NCBI GenBank assembly: GCA_001512765.1
Contig: LFSO01000018.1
Location: 67,878 to 101,818, forward strand
Direction: 5' to 3'
DNA: 33,941 bases
From: Clostridiales bacterium DTU053
Lineage (GTDB): Bacteria > Bacillota > Clostridia > Oscillospirales > Acutalibacteraceae
This document shows positions 15,534 through 22,785 of the stretch, piece after piece. The first letter of the stretch is position 1; every line of letters begins with the position of its first letter. A model generated the notes under the pieces. The model worked only from the letters and a program-made list of their open reading frames with translations, ran no database searches and was not told the DNA's origin. Position numbers and translations under genes: made by a program.

Positions 15534-16676
15534 TTAACGCTTTAGGGATTCTACCACGCTGTCCAGTTCCTTCTGCAGGCGGCTTAAATCCTCAATAATG
15601 CGGATATGCTGAGGGCATGCCTCCTCGCACTGACCGCAGGCAACGCAGTTGGAAGCCTTTTCGTCCTCGTCAATCTCGTTTTCCCACTGCCACGCTATGG
15701 CCTGCTTGTTCCTGAACATACCGTACTCATTCCAGACGCGGAAGTTCTTAGGAATGTCCACGCCCGAAGGACAGGGCATGCAGTATTTGCAGTTGGTGCA
15801 CTCGTTGTTGACCTTGCGCTTTATCTTCTCGGGCAGCGAGGCAACAATCTGCTGTTCTTCCTCAGTCAGAGGCTTAAAGCCGCTGAAGGTTTTAAGGTTG
15901 TCCTCCAGCTGTTCCATTGTAGTCATGCCGCTGAGAACCACCTTAACATTGGGCAGACCCGCTACCCACCTAAAGCCCCATGAGGCTACGGAGGCGTCGG
16001 GATTGTGCTTTTTAAGCTCTTCGGTTAAATCCTCGGGCAAGGTTGCCAGCTTGCCGCCCTTTAAAGGCTCCATTATTATAACGGGGATTCCCATTTTTTC
16101 CGCAAGCTCATAGCCCTTCATTCCTGCCTGATGCTCTGTGTCCATGTAGTTCAGCTGAATCTGGCAGAAGTCCCAAGCCCTGCTTGTCAGGATTTCTTCA
16201 AAGACCTCGTAGTCATCATGGAAAGAAAAGCCGAAGTATTTGATTTTGCCCTCTGCTTTAAGGCTCTCGCAATACTCAGGAACACCAAGCTCTGAAAGTC
16301 TTTTCCACGCGGCTTTGTCCAATGAATGGAGAAGATAAAAATCTATATAATCCGTCTGCAGCCTTTCAAGCTGCTTATTAAAAATTCTCTTTGCGTTGTC
16401 AAGGGTTTTAACAGGCCAGTGAGGGAGCTTGTCGGCAATATAGTAGCTGCCTCGGTCATATTTGGACAGCACCTTTCCCACAAAGGGCTCGCTTTTGCCT
16501 GAGTGATAGTAGTACGCTGTATCAAAATAGTTAACTCCGTTTTCATATGCGGTATCAAGGAGCTTCTCCGCCTTAACTTCGTCTATTTCACCGTCCGCGG
16601 TTGTAGGGAATCTCATGCATCCGTAGCCGAGAAGAGAAGCAGACACATTGGTTTTTCCGACTATTCTGTAATCCAA
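15534..16676 (-). CDS. Aldo/keto reductase with C-terminal double [4Fe-4S] ferredoxin domain
   Basis: The 380-residue protein has an N-terminal aldo/keto reductase TIM barrel with the catalytic tetrad D52, Y57, K83 and the His in FYLLHSLD, followed from about residue 295 by a ferredoxin-like domain. The cluster cysteines are in CTNCKYCMPCPSG and CVACGQCEEACPQ, two sets of CxxCxxCxxxCP type. This fusion is common in anaerobic Clostridia and Bacteroidetes, and its substrate is generally unknown. The ferredoxin domain suggests electron transfer to or from ferredoxin alongside NAD(P)H. The start is TTG at 16676 with AGGAGGG 6 nt upstream, matching the usual MxYRxxGKT opening. It is the first gene of the operon with the ECF and DUF1893 genes. 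Confidence 0.92.
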   Translation of the reverse strand: MDYRIVGKTNVSASLLGYGCMRFPTTADGEIDEVKAEKLLDTAYENGVNYFDTAYYYHSGKSEPFVGKVLSKYDRGSYYIADKLPHWPVKTLDNAKRIFNKQLERLQTDYIDFYLLHSLDKAAWKRLSELGVPEYCESLKAEGKIKYFGFSFHDDYEVFEEILTSRAWDFCQIQLNYMDTEHQAGMKGYELAEKMGIPVIIMEPLKGGKLATLPEDLTEELKKHNPDASVASWGFRWVAGLPNVKVVLSGMTTMEQLEDNLKTFSGFKPLTEEEQQIVASLPEKIKRKVNNECTNCKYCMPCPSGVDIPKNFRVWNEYGMFRNKQAIAWQWENEIDEDEKASNCVACGQCEEACPQHIRIIEDLSRLQKELDSVVESLKR

Positions 16677-16794
16677 ATTTAGCCCTCCTTATGTAAGCCC
16701 TATTGTCTAATGTAAATTATAATATAAGGCATTAAAATATAAAATCCCCAAAATAATAAGCCCGATGTCGATTTTTATTTCTCTTGCAAAAAAA

Positions 16795-16820
16795 TTGAAA
16801 AACCCGCTCGAACGCGGGTT
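16795..16820 (-). terminator. Terminator of tRNA-Pro
   Basis: On the minus strand, AACCCGC (16820-16814), loop GTTCGA and GCGGGTT (16807-16801) are followed by TTTCAATTTTTTT. On the plus strand the same stem also has a T-rich tail. Confidence 0.8.
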
Positions 16821-16836
16821 TTTCTTTTTGCACTTT

Positions 16837-16913
16837 TGGTCGGGATGACAGGATTCGAACCTGCGGCATCTTGGTCCCAAACCAAGCGCTCTACCAAGCT
16901 GAGCCACATCCCG
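16837..16913 (-). tRNA. tRNA-Pro (anticodon UGG)
   Basis: The minus strand folds as a tRNA: acceptor CGGGATG pairs with CATCCCG, D arm GCTC/GAGC, anticodon stem CTTGG/CCAAG around TTTGGGA (anticodon TGG), and T arm GCAGG-TTCGAAT-CCTGT with one G-T pair. The discriminator A is followed by a genome-encoded CCA (16839-16837), giving 77 nt. It reads CCA and, by wobble, other proline codons. It is a single tRNA, not in a cluster. Confidence 0.97.
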
Positions 16914-17024
16914 TTTTTCGCCTTAAATTTGCTATGACATTATACACAAAGACAAGGCGGTTTGTCAACCACAGCGCGGCTGCCAAAGGGAGGAAAGACA
17001 GCGGGGCGCGGCTCAAAAGCAAAA

Positions 17025-17051
17025 AAATGAGGCTGTGTTTTTCACAGCCTC
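17025..17051 (-). terminator. Terminator of the beta-helix protein gene
   Basis: GAGGCTGTG (17051-17043 on the minus strand), loop AAAAA, CACAGCCTC (17037-17029), followed by ATTTTTTTGC. Confidence 0.85.
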
Positions 17052-17058
17052 TTTAAGC

Positions 17059-19257
17059 TTAATATCTTCCGATTTCGCTTAGCGGCAAGATTTCAAAATC
17101 GTCAGAAAGCTGGTACAGGAAAGCGGAATTTGCGTTCATCGTGTAGTCGCCCTTTGCTATGCCGGGGAATACCGAATGGATGGCGCCGAAATTTATAACC
17201 GAGTTATGCTCAACGGCACTGTATTTTGTTACAAAGGGGCTTATGGTGCCGATACTCGGCACGGGGGACTTGGAGATTACTATATTGTCCGAAACTACAC
17301 TGAACGCGGGATTGGGACCGAAGTAGGGATTCTCCGCATCGTCGAAGTCATCCGAGATTTTGCTCATCTGCGGGAATGCCTCTTTCCAGATGTCGGTCTG
17401 CCACGGGGAGTTATAAAGCCCCGTCCATAAAACCTGACCTTTCCGTCCGTGTTTGAACCAGAAATTCTCGTCAAGAACACCCTCGATTACTCGGGCGTCG
17501 TAGTATATGCCCTTCTGGGAGCCTATTACGATATTGTTCTTGACGCTCAGGTCACGGCCGCCGCCCAGCATTAATCCGTAGCCGGGGACATTGATAAGCA
17601 GATTGCCGTATACGCTCTGACCCGAAAGTCCGTCGTCCAAATAAATGCCGTTGGGCGAGTAGCCGCCGGAACCCAAATTGTAAATGCAGTTATATCTTAT
17701 GACCGTTCCGTAATCCGTCCATGACCTGCCTGCGTATATGGCTCCGGCGTCTTCGGACCGGAGTACAACCTCGTATATCTCGTTATACTCGATTATGTGG
17801 TTGTTGCCCGAATATGTGATTGCCTCATGGGGCGAGCGGCACATCTCGTTATGGGAGCAGATATTGCCGACGCCGTTAAGCCTTACTCCCGGCTGATATG
17901 TAAGGTAAATCTCGGACCAGTCGTGTATGTAGTTGTTGTCCGCTTTGTTGTTTCCGGGAATAAGCCTTTCCCTGTCGCCGCCGTAAAGGTATATGCCGCC
18001 GCGGCCTGTGTGATAGACCTCACATTCCGTAATCAAATTGTTGCAGCCGTTTGCCACAACCGCGGTGCCGCCTATGTTCTTTACAGTGCATCCCTTTACG
18101 ATATTGTTGTTGGCGGTGATTGATACGCTGTCGCCTCGGGTGCCCTGTATGGTCAGGTTCTCAAATATTAGATAGTCGGCGTTTGATTTGATTACGGGGT
18201 TTTGTGTAATGGTAAGGAATATTTCGCCTTGGCTTAAATCCTTGTCGGGATAGAAATAAAGGATTCCTGCCTCGCGGTCGATGTAGTATTCGCCGGGGCT
18301 GTCAAGCTCCTCAAGCACATTGAAGAAATAATAGGGAGCGTCCTTTCTTATGCCGTAATTGGAGGCATAAGCGGTTTCGATTGTACCTCCCGAAACGGAC
18401 TTTACGGGGGTGGAGCCGTCCGCCCAGTCATAGCGCCAGTAGCCCATCATCCAGACATCATCCAGAGTGCTCCAAGAGGCCGCGCGGGAGGCTGTATTCT
18501 CATCCATTTTGAATTTGTCGCCGGATGGATTTGTATAGCCGCTCCAGCCCTGGGGCGCGTTGTTTTCTTCGAGGCTGTTGTAGACTACATCGCCGGTTTT
18601 AAGGAACTCTCCGCTATTGGGATAGCGGGCAAGTGTCATTCTTCTGTCGGCAAAGAACAGCTCGCAGTATACTCCTGAGCCCTTTCCGTAAAGGTGAGCC
18701 GTGTTATAAGTGCCTATGGCTTTCATCTCTCCGATTTCCTCGGCGGTAAGGCCCAGTTCGAAAAGGTTGGCCTTTAAGACCTTATCTCTTACAGAGCTTT
18801 TCAGCCTCTCTGCCGCTTCGCCGCTGACGGGAGAAAAATCGTCCGCAGTCAGACTAAAACCGCCGTTTATCACTGCTTCCCCGTCACCAAAGGCGCAGTA
18901 ATTTATGGGGCAGCTTTCGGTTCCGCCGTCAGCAGCGGTGAACACAAGACCGTTTGTTCTGTACTCGCCCGCCATAATGCAGACGGTGACTGAGTCTTTG
19001 CCAGTTTTGTCAAGGCTGCGTACGGCTTCAATTGCCCTTTCGATAGTCTTAAAGGGACTTGAAAGTGAGCCGTCTCCCTCATCGCTGCCGTTCGGTGAGA
19101 CATAAAAGTCGCCTACAACAGTTTCAGTCGGTTTTTCGGTGTACTCGCTCAAAACCGCTGGAACGGGAGCGGGGGTGAAAAACCACGGGAACAATAAAAT
19201 GGAGCTAAAAAATAACAGTACCGACATTATAAAAGAGGTTATTTTATTTACGGCCAT
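17059..19257 (-). CDS. Exported right-handed parallel beta-helix protein, GH141-like
   Basis: This 732-residue protein starts with a hydrophobic segment (residues 7-28) that is a signal peptide or membrane anchor, then a short Thr/Pro-rich linker. FYVSPNGSDEGDGS (51-64) followed by SPFKTIERAIEAVR opens a right-handed beta-helix. Asn-rich coils such as NNIVKGCTV, NNLITECEV, NNHIIEYNEI and NNIVIGSQKG mark successive turns. The arrangement, with an inserted domain after INGGF and an RYPNSG segment, resembles glycoside hydrolase family 141 (alpha-L-fucosidase or xylanase activities known), but other polysaccharide lyase or hydrolase families share the fold, and I cannot identify catalytic residues. 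It would act outside the cell on plant polysaccharides. ATG has GGAGG about 10 nt upstream. It is monocistronic. Confidence 0.78.
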   Translation of the reverse strand: MAVNKITSFIMSVLLFFSSILLFPWFFTPAPVPAVLSEYTEKPTETVVGDFYVSPNGSDEGDGSLSSPFKTIERAIEAVRSLDKTGKDSVTVCIMAGEYRTNGLVFTAADGGTESCPINYCAFGDGEAVINGGFSLTADDFSPVSGEAAERLKSSVRDKVLKANLFELGLTAEEIGEMKAIGTYNTAHLYGKGSGVYCELFFADRRMTLARYPNSGEFLKTGDVVYNSLEENNAPQGWSGYTNPSGDKFKMDENTASRAASWSTLDDVWMMGYWRYDWADGSTPVKSVSGGTIETAYASNYGIRKDAPYYFFNVLEELDSPGEYYIDREAGILYFYPDKDLSQGEIFLTITQNPVIKSNADYLIFENLTIQGTRGDSVSITANNNIVKGCTVKNIGGTAVVANGCNNLITECEVYHTGRGGIYLYGGDRERLIPGNNKADNNYIHDWSEIYLTYQPGVRLNGVGNICSHNEMCRSPHEAITYSGNNHIIEYNEIYEVVLRSEDAGAIYAGRSWTDYGTVIRYNCIYNLGSGGYSPNGIYLDDGLSGQSVYGNLLINVPGYGLMLGGGRDLSVKNNIVIGSQKGIYYDARVIEGVLDENFWFKHGRKGQVLWTGLYNSPWQTDIWKEAFPQMSKISDDFDDAENPYFGPNPAFSVVSDNIVISKSPVPSIGTISPFVTKYSAVEHNSVINFGAIHSVFPGIAKGDYTMNANSAFLYQLSDDFEILPLSEIGRY

Positions 19258-19377
19258 AAATTTTGCACCTCCGCTTTCAACATACCATTTTCAATGCATT
19301 ATGGCAATAATAACCTTGTAAAGTTTTGTTGCGGAATTGAAAAAAACAGCGTGGTTAGGAGGCCATATAGAGCGAAC

Positions 19378-19406
19378 TTGACGGAAAGTTCTTCTAGTCG
19401 TATTAT
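19378..19406 (+). promoter_or_regulatory. Promoter of the FHA-SEDS-PBP operon
   Basis: TTGACG, a 17-nt spacer and TATTAT, giving a leader of about 25 nt to the ATG at 19438 (ribosome binding site AGGGGG). Confidence 0.7.
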
Positions 19407-19437
19407 AGATTTGAATACTAATTTTTAGGGGGTTATT

Positions 19438-19878
19438 ATGCTGCTGAGCATTGCTCTTTCTTCGGATATGATTCTGAGGATATTCCTGCTTATATGCTTT
19501 CTTTGCCCCCTTTTGTTCGCCTTTACCTTAATGCTTTGGGAAAGAAGCGGCAGCCCAGTAATCGCGACTTTAACCGACAAAGCGACGGGCAAGGTTTATG
19601 AAATCAGCTCGTGGGAAACATCCATCGGCAGGGCGAAACTCTGCGATGTGGTGCTCTCTTACGCCACGGTGTCGAGGCTGCACGCCGTTATCACAAGGCG
19701 AAAGAAAAGCTGGATTATCTTTGACACAAATTCCAGCCTCGGCATTAAGGTCAATGGGCTTATAGTCAAAAACAAGGCAAGTCTTTACGACGGCGATACC
19801 ATTTCTCTGGGCGGCGCTGAGTTTATCTTCCGCGCGCTTGAGCTGCCTGAGAGAAAGAAAAAGACAAGAAAAAAGTAG
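19438..19878 (+). CDS. Membrane-anchored FHA-domain protein
   Basis: This 146-residue protein has one N-terminal membrane helix (about residues 10-33), a short linker, a cytoplasmic FHA domain, and a very basic C-terminus (ERKKKTRKK). The FHA core residues are present: SIGRAKLCDVVL (Gly-Arg), the SRLHA Ser-x-x-His, and SSLGIKVNG with the conserved Asn. FHA domains bind phosphothreonine, so this protein probably links a Ser/Thr kinase to the wall-synthesis genes that follow. The order FHA, SEDS protein, class B PBP is the same as fhaB-rodA-pbpA in Actinobacteria, though the kinase and phosphatase genes of that locus are not in this window. The SEDS gene begins 41 nt after the stop. Confidence 0.92.
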   Translation: MLLSIALSSDMILRIFLLICFLCPLLFAFTLMLWERSGSPVIATLTDKATGKVYEISSWETSIGRAKLCDVVLSYATVSRLHAVITRRKKSWIIFDTNSSLGIKVNGLIVKNKASLYDGDTISLGGAEFIFRALELPERKKKTRKK

Positions 19879-19919
19879 GCTTTTGTTAGGCGTCTTAACG
19901 CCGGAAAGGTGATGAAGGC

Positions 19920-21392
19920 TTGAAATACGGAGTGCTTTCCAAAATAGCCGACAGCCGCTTTTTATGGCTGCTTATATATGTGCCCGCCCTTGCCTTTGAG
20001 GTAATATACGCAGGCAAGGTTATATCAAATGCGGGCGATGCGGCAGCGTCGCTGACCACATATTTTACTTTGTTCCTTCTTATCCAGACAGGATGCTTTG
20101 TATTCTTCAAACTCATTCTGGGCAAAAGGTTTGAGCTTGAAATAGCCGCCTTTATGCTCTCGTTTTTGAGTATAGCGATAACGGCAAGCGTTTACCCCAA
20201 AAGAACGCTGGTGCAGTTTTTGACCTTCGCGCTTGGCGTTGTTCTATACTACACCATGCTGTGGATTTTGCAGAACACCCGCTGGATTACAAGCCTCAGA
20301 GTTCCCGCGGCGCTGGGCGCTGTTGGTCTGCTTGCCGCGACCATAGTATTCGGAACCACCTACAGGGGAGCGAGAAACTGGATATTCATAGGGGATTTTT
20401 CAATACAGCCCTCGGAGCTCGCTAAGATACTCTTTATCTTTGTGGGCGCCGTAACCCTTGATAAGCTCCAGTCTATCCGCTCCCTTTCAAAATATATACT
20501 CTTTGCCGCCTGCTGCATTGGAATCATCTTTGTTATGAAGGACTTCGGCACGGCGCTGATTTTCTTTGCTACCTTCCTTATAATCTCTTTTATGCGCTCG
20601 GGCGATATTAAGAAAATACTGCTCATTTGCGCAGCGGCGGCCGTGGGCGCCGTGGCTATTGTGATATTCAAGCCATATGTGGCGAACAGATTTATGACCT
20701 ACAGGCATATTTGGGAGTACATGGACAGCGGCGGCTATCAGCAGACAAGGGTGCTGATTTACTCCGCGAGCGGCGGACTTTTCGGCGTGGGTCTGGGCAA
20801 CGGACAATTAAGAAATGTCTTTGCCGCGACTGAGGACCTGGTTTTCGGCGTTTTGTGCGAGGAATTCGGCATAATCCTTGCCTTTACAGTAGCACTGACA
20901 TATGTTGCCTTCGCTTTCTACAGCATCAAGATGGCAAAGACCGCCCGCTCCACATTCTACTCCATAGCCGCCTGCGCCGCGGCGGGGCTTATGCTCTTTC
21001 AAGCGGGGCTTAACATCTTCGGAGTCACCGACCTTTTGCCGCTGACGGGCGTTACTCTGCCTTTTGTCAGCAGGGGCGGCTCAAGTATGCTCAGCTCATG
21101 GGGACTTCTCGCTTATCTCAAGGCGGTTGACCCGCTGACCTATCCCGTAAAGAAACTCAGTCCCCGTCCCGCACCCGTACCCACCGCGGCTAAGTCCGAG
21201 TACGCCGTCTATCTGGGCGACGGCTATGACGATGTGTTTATTGAGAGAAAGAAGGCTCCCAGAACGGGAATATATATTTCCGCCGCGAAAAAGGAAAGGC
21301 AGGCGGCAAGACCCGCCCAGAGCAGACAGACGGCGGGAAAAAGCGCCTCGGGCAAGGGTCGGAATACCAATAAAGGTCGGAGGACGAAATGA
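19920..21392 (+). CDS. SEDS-family peptidoglycan glycosyltransferase (RodA/FtsW-like)
   Basis: SEDS proteins polymerise lipid II into glycan strands at the membrane together with a class B PBP. The 490 residues contain about ten membrane helices and family motifs: IGDFSIQPSELAKI, DFGTALIF, and PFVSRGGSSM near the end. The Asp in ATEDLVFGVLCEEFG (D306) sits where the catalytic Asp is known. The start is TTG at 19920 with AAAGGTGATGAAGG upstream. After the last helix there is an unusually long cytoplasmic tail (about 403-490), Pro/Ala-rich then Lys/Arg-rich with several Thr residues. The next gene, a class B PBP, overlaps it by 4 nt, indicating translational coupling and a working pair. Whether it serves elongation, division or sporulation is unknown. 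Confidence 0.94.
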   Translation: MKYGVLSKIADSRFLWLLIYVPALAFEVIYAGKVISNAGDAAASLTTYFTLFLLIQTGCFVFFKLILGKRFELEIAAFMLSFLSIAITASVYPKRTLVQFLTFALGVVLYYTMLWILQNTRWITSLRVPAALGAVGLLAATIVFGTTYRGARNWIFIGDFSIQPSELAKILFIFVGAVTLDKLQSIRSLSKYILFAACCIGIIFVMKDFGTALIFFATFLIISFMRSGDIKKILLICAAAAVGAVAIVIFKPYVANRFMTYRHIWEYMDSGGYQQTRVLIYSASGGLFGVGLGNGQLRNVFAATEDLVFGVLCEEFGIILAFTVALTYVAFAFYSIKMAKTARSTFYSIAACAAAGLMLFQAGLNIFGVTDLLPLTGVTLPFVSRGGSSMLSSWGLLAYLKAVDPLTYPVKKLSPRPAPVPTAAKSEYAVYLGDGYDDVFIERKKAPRTGIYISAAKKERQAARPAQSRQTAGKSASGKGRNTNKGRRTK

Positions 21393-22768
21393 GAATCACC
21401 ATAAACAGGAGCAAAATGCTCTATCTGCTTGTAATCGCCTTTATGGGAGGACTTACTATCCTCCTTGTATCCCTTTTCGCAAACGGCAGGACATACGCCA
21501 TGCATACTGCAAACAGGCATCTTTACGGCTCCTCCGCTGTGGAGAGCTTTGGTCTTATTGAGGACAGAAACGGCGTTATGCTCGCCGACACAAAGAACAA
21601 AAAGAGGGTTTACAGTTCCGACCAAGGCATCCGCAGGGCTCTTTTGCAGACCATAGGAGACACAAGTTTCTATATTTCTTCGGGCGTTCATAACACTTTC
21701 AAGTCCGAGCTTACGGGCTTTAACATGATTTGGGGCATAAACTCCGCGGCAAGCGGCTCAAAGAGCAATTTAAAGCTGACCCTTGACGCAAAGCTTTGCA
21801 AAACCGCTCTGAACGCCCTTGAAGGACAAAAAGGCACAGTGGGGGTTTACAACTACAAGACGGGTGAGGTTATTGTAATGGTCTCCTCCCCTACCTATGA
21901 CATCTCAAACAAACCCTCGGACATCAATACCGACAAAAGCGGAAAATATGACGGAGTGTATCTTAATAAGCTCCTTTCGGGTGTTTATGTACCCGGCTCG
22001 GTTTTCAAGACAGTGACCGCCGCGGCGGCGATTGAGAATATCCCCGATGTTATGACAAGAAAGTTTAACTGCGCAGGTCAGTACAAAGCCCCCGACGGCG
22101 GCGTTATAAAGTGCATGGGCACCCACGGCACGATAAGCTTTGAGAAGGCTCTCAATGTATCCTGCAACTCAGCCTTCGCTCAGCTGGCGATTGAGATAGG
22201 CAAAGAAAAACTCCAAAAAACCGCTGAAAAGATGGGTCTTACCCAGTCTTTCGTATGCGACAGGGTCAATACGGCTAAGGGAAATGTGGACCTTTCGGAA
22301 GCGGGTCCCGCAAGTCTCGGCTGGGCGGGCATCGGTCAGCACACCATACTCGTCAGTCCCGTCGCTGTTATGAGGATGATGGGCGCGATTGCAAACGGCG
22401 GCAAGGCTGTAAATCCCTACTTTGTTGAGAGCGTAATTCAAAACGACGGCACAGTTTTATATAAAGGCGGCTCAAGTTCGGAAAAGCTCCTTAATGTCAC
22501 CACCGCCAATACGCTTAAATCCCTTTTGCGCTCGAATGTAAAGAACTATTACGGCGACTCAAGATTTAAGGGTCTTGAGCTTTGCGCAAAGACGGGCACC
22601 GCAGAGGTGGGCGGCGAAAAGAGCCCCCACGCATGGTTCGCTGGTTTTTCCCAGAGGGAGGATTTCCCCTATGCCTTTGTGTGCATAGTGGAAAACGGCG
22701 GCTCCGGAAGCGGCACCGCCGCTCCCATAATATCAAGGGTTTTAAGAGAAATGGATAAAACATATTGA
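21389..22768 (+). CDS. Class B penicillin-binding protein (peptidoglycan transpeptidase)
   Basis: This 459-residue protein has an N-terminal membrane helix (about residues 10-30), a short pedestal region, and a transpeptidase domain from about residue 125. All three catalytic motifs are present: S204-VF-K207 in PGSVFKT, S258-C-N260, and K401-T-G in AKTGTAEVGG. It crosslinks peptide stems outside the membrane and is inhibited by beta-lactams. The short pedestal, the length and the place directly after FHA and SEDS genes resemble the mycobacterial PbpA group rather than a long PBP2 or PBP3. The ATG overlaps the stop of the SEDS gene by 4 nt, with CGGAGGA just before it. The GH31 gene follows 17 nt later, so it may share the transcript. 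Confidence 0.95.
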   Translation: MRITINRSKMLYLLVIAFMGGLTILLVSLFANGRTYAMHTANRHLYGSSAVESFGLIEDRNGVMLADTKNKKRVYSSDQGIRRALLQTIGDTSFYISSGVHNTFKSELTGFNMIWGINSAASGSKSNLKLTLDAKLCKTALNALEGQKGTVGVYNYKTGEVIVMVSSPTYDISNKPSDINTDKSGKYDGVYLNKLLSGVYVPGSVFKTVTAAAAIENIPDVMTRKFNCAGQYKAPDGGVIKCMGTHGTISFEKALNVSCNSAFAQLAIEIGKEKLQKTAEKMGLTQSFVCDRVNTAKGNVDLSEAGPASLGWAGIGQHTILVSPVAVMRMMGAIANGGKAVNPYFVESVIQNDGTVLYKGGSSSEKLLNVTTANTLKSLLRSNVKNYYGDSRFKGLELCAKTGTAEVGGEKSPHAWFAGFSQREDFPYAFVCIVENGGSGSGTAAPIISRVLREMDKTY

Positions 22769-22785
22769 TGCAGAGGTGTTAGAGA

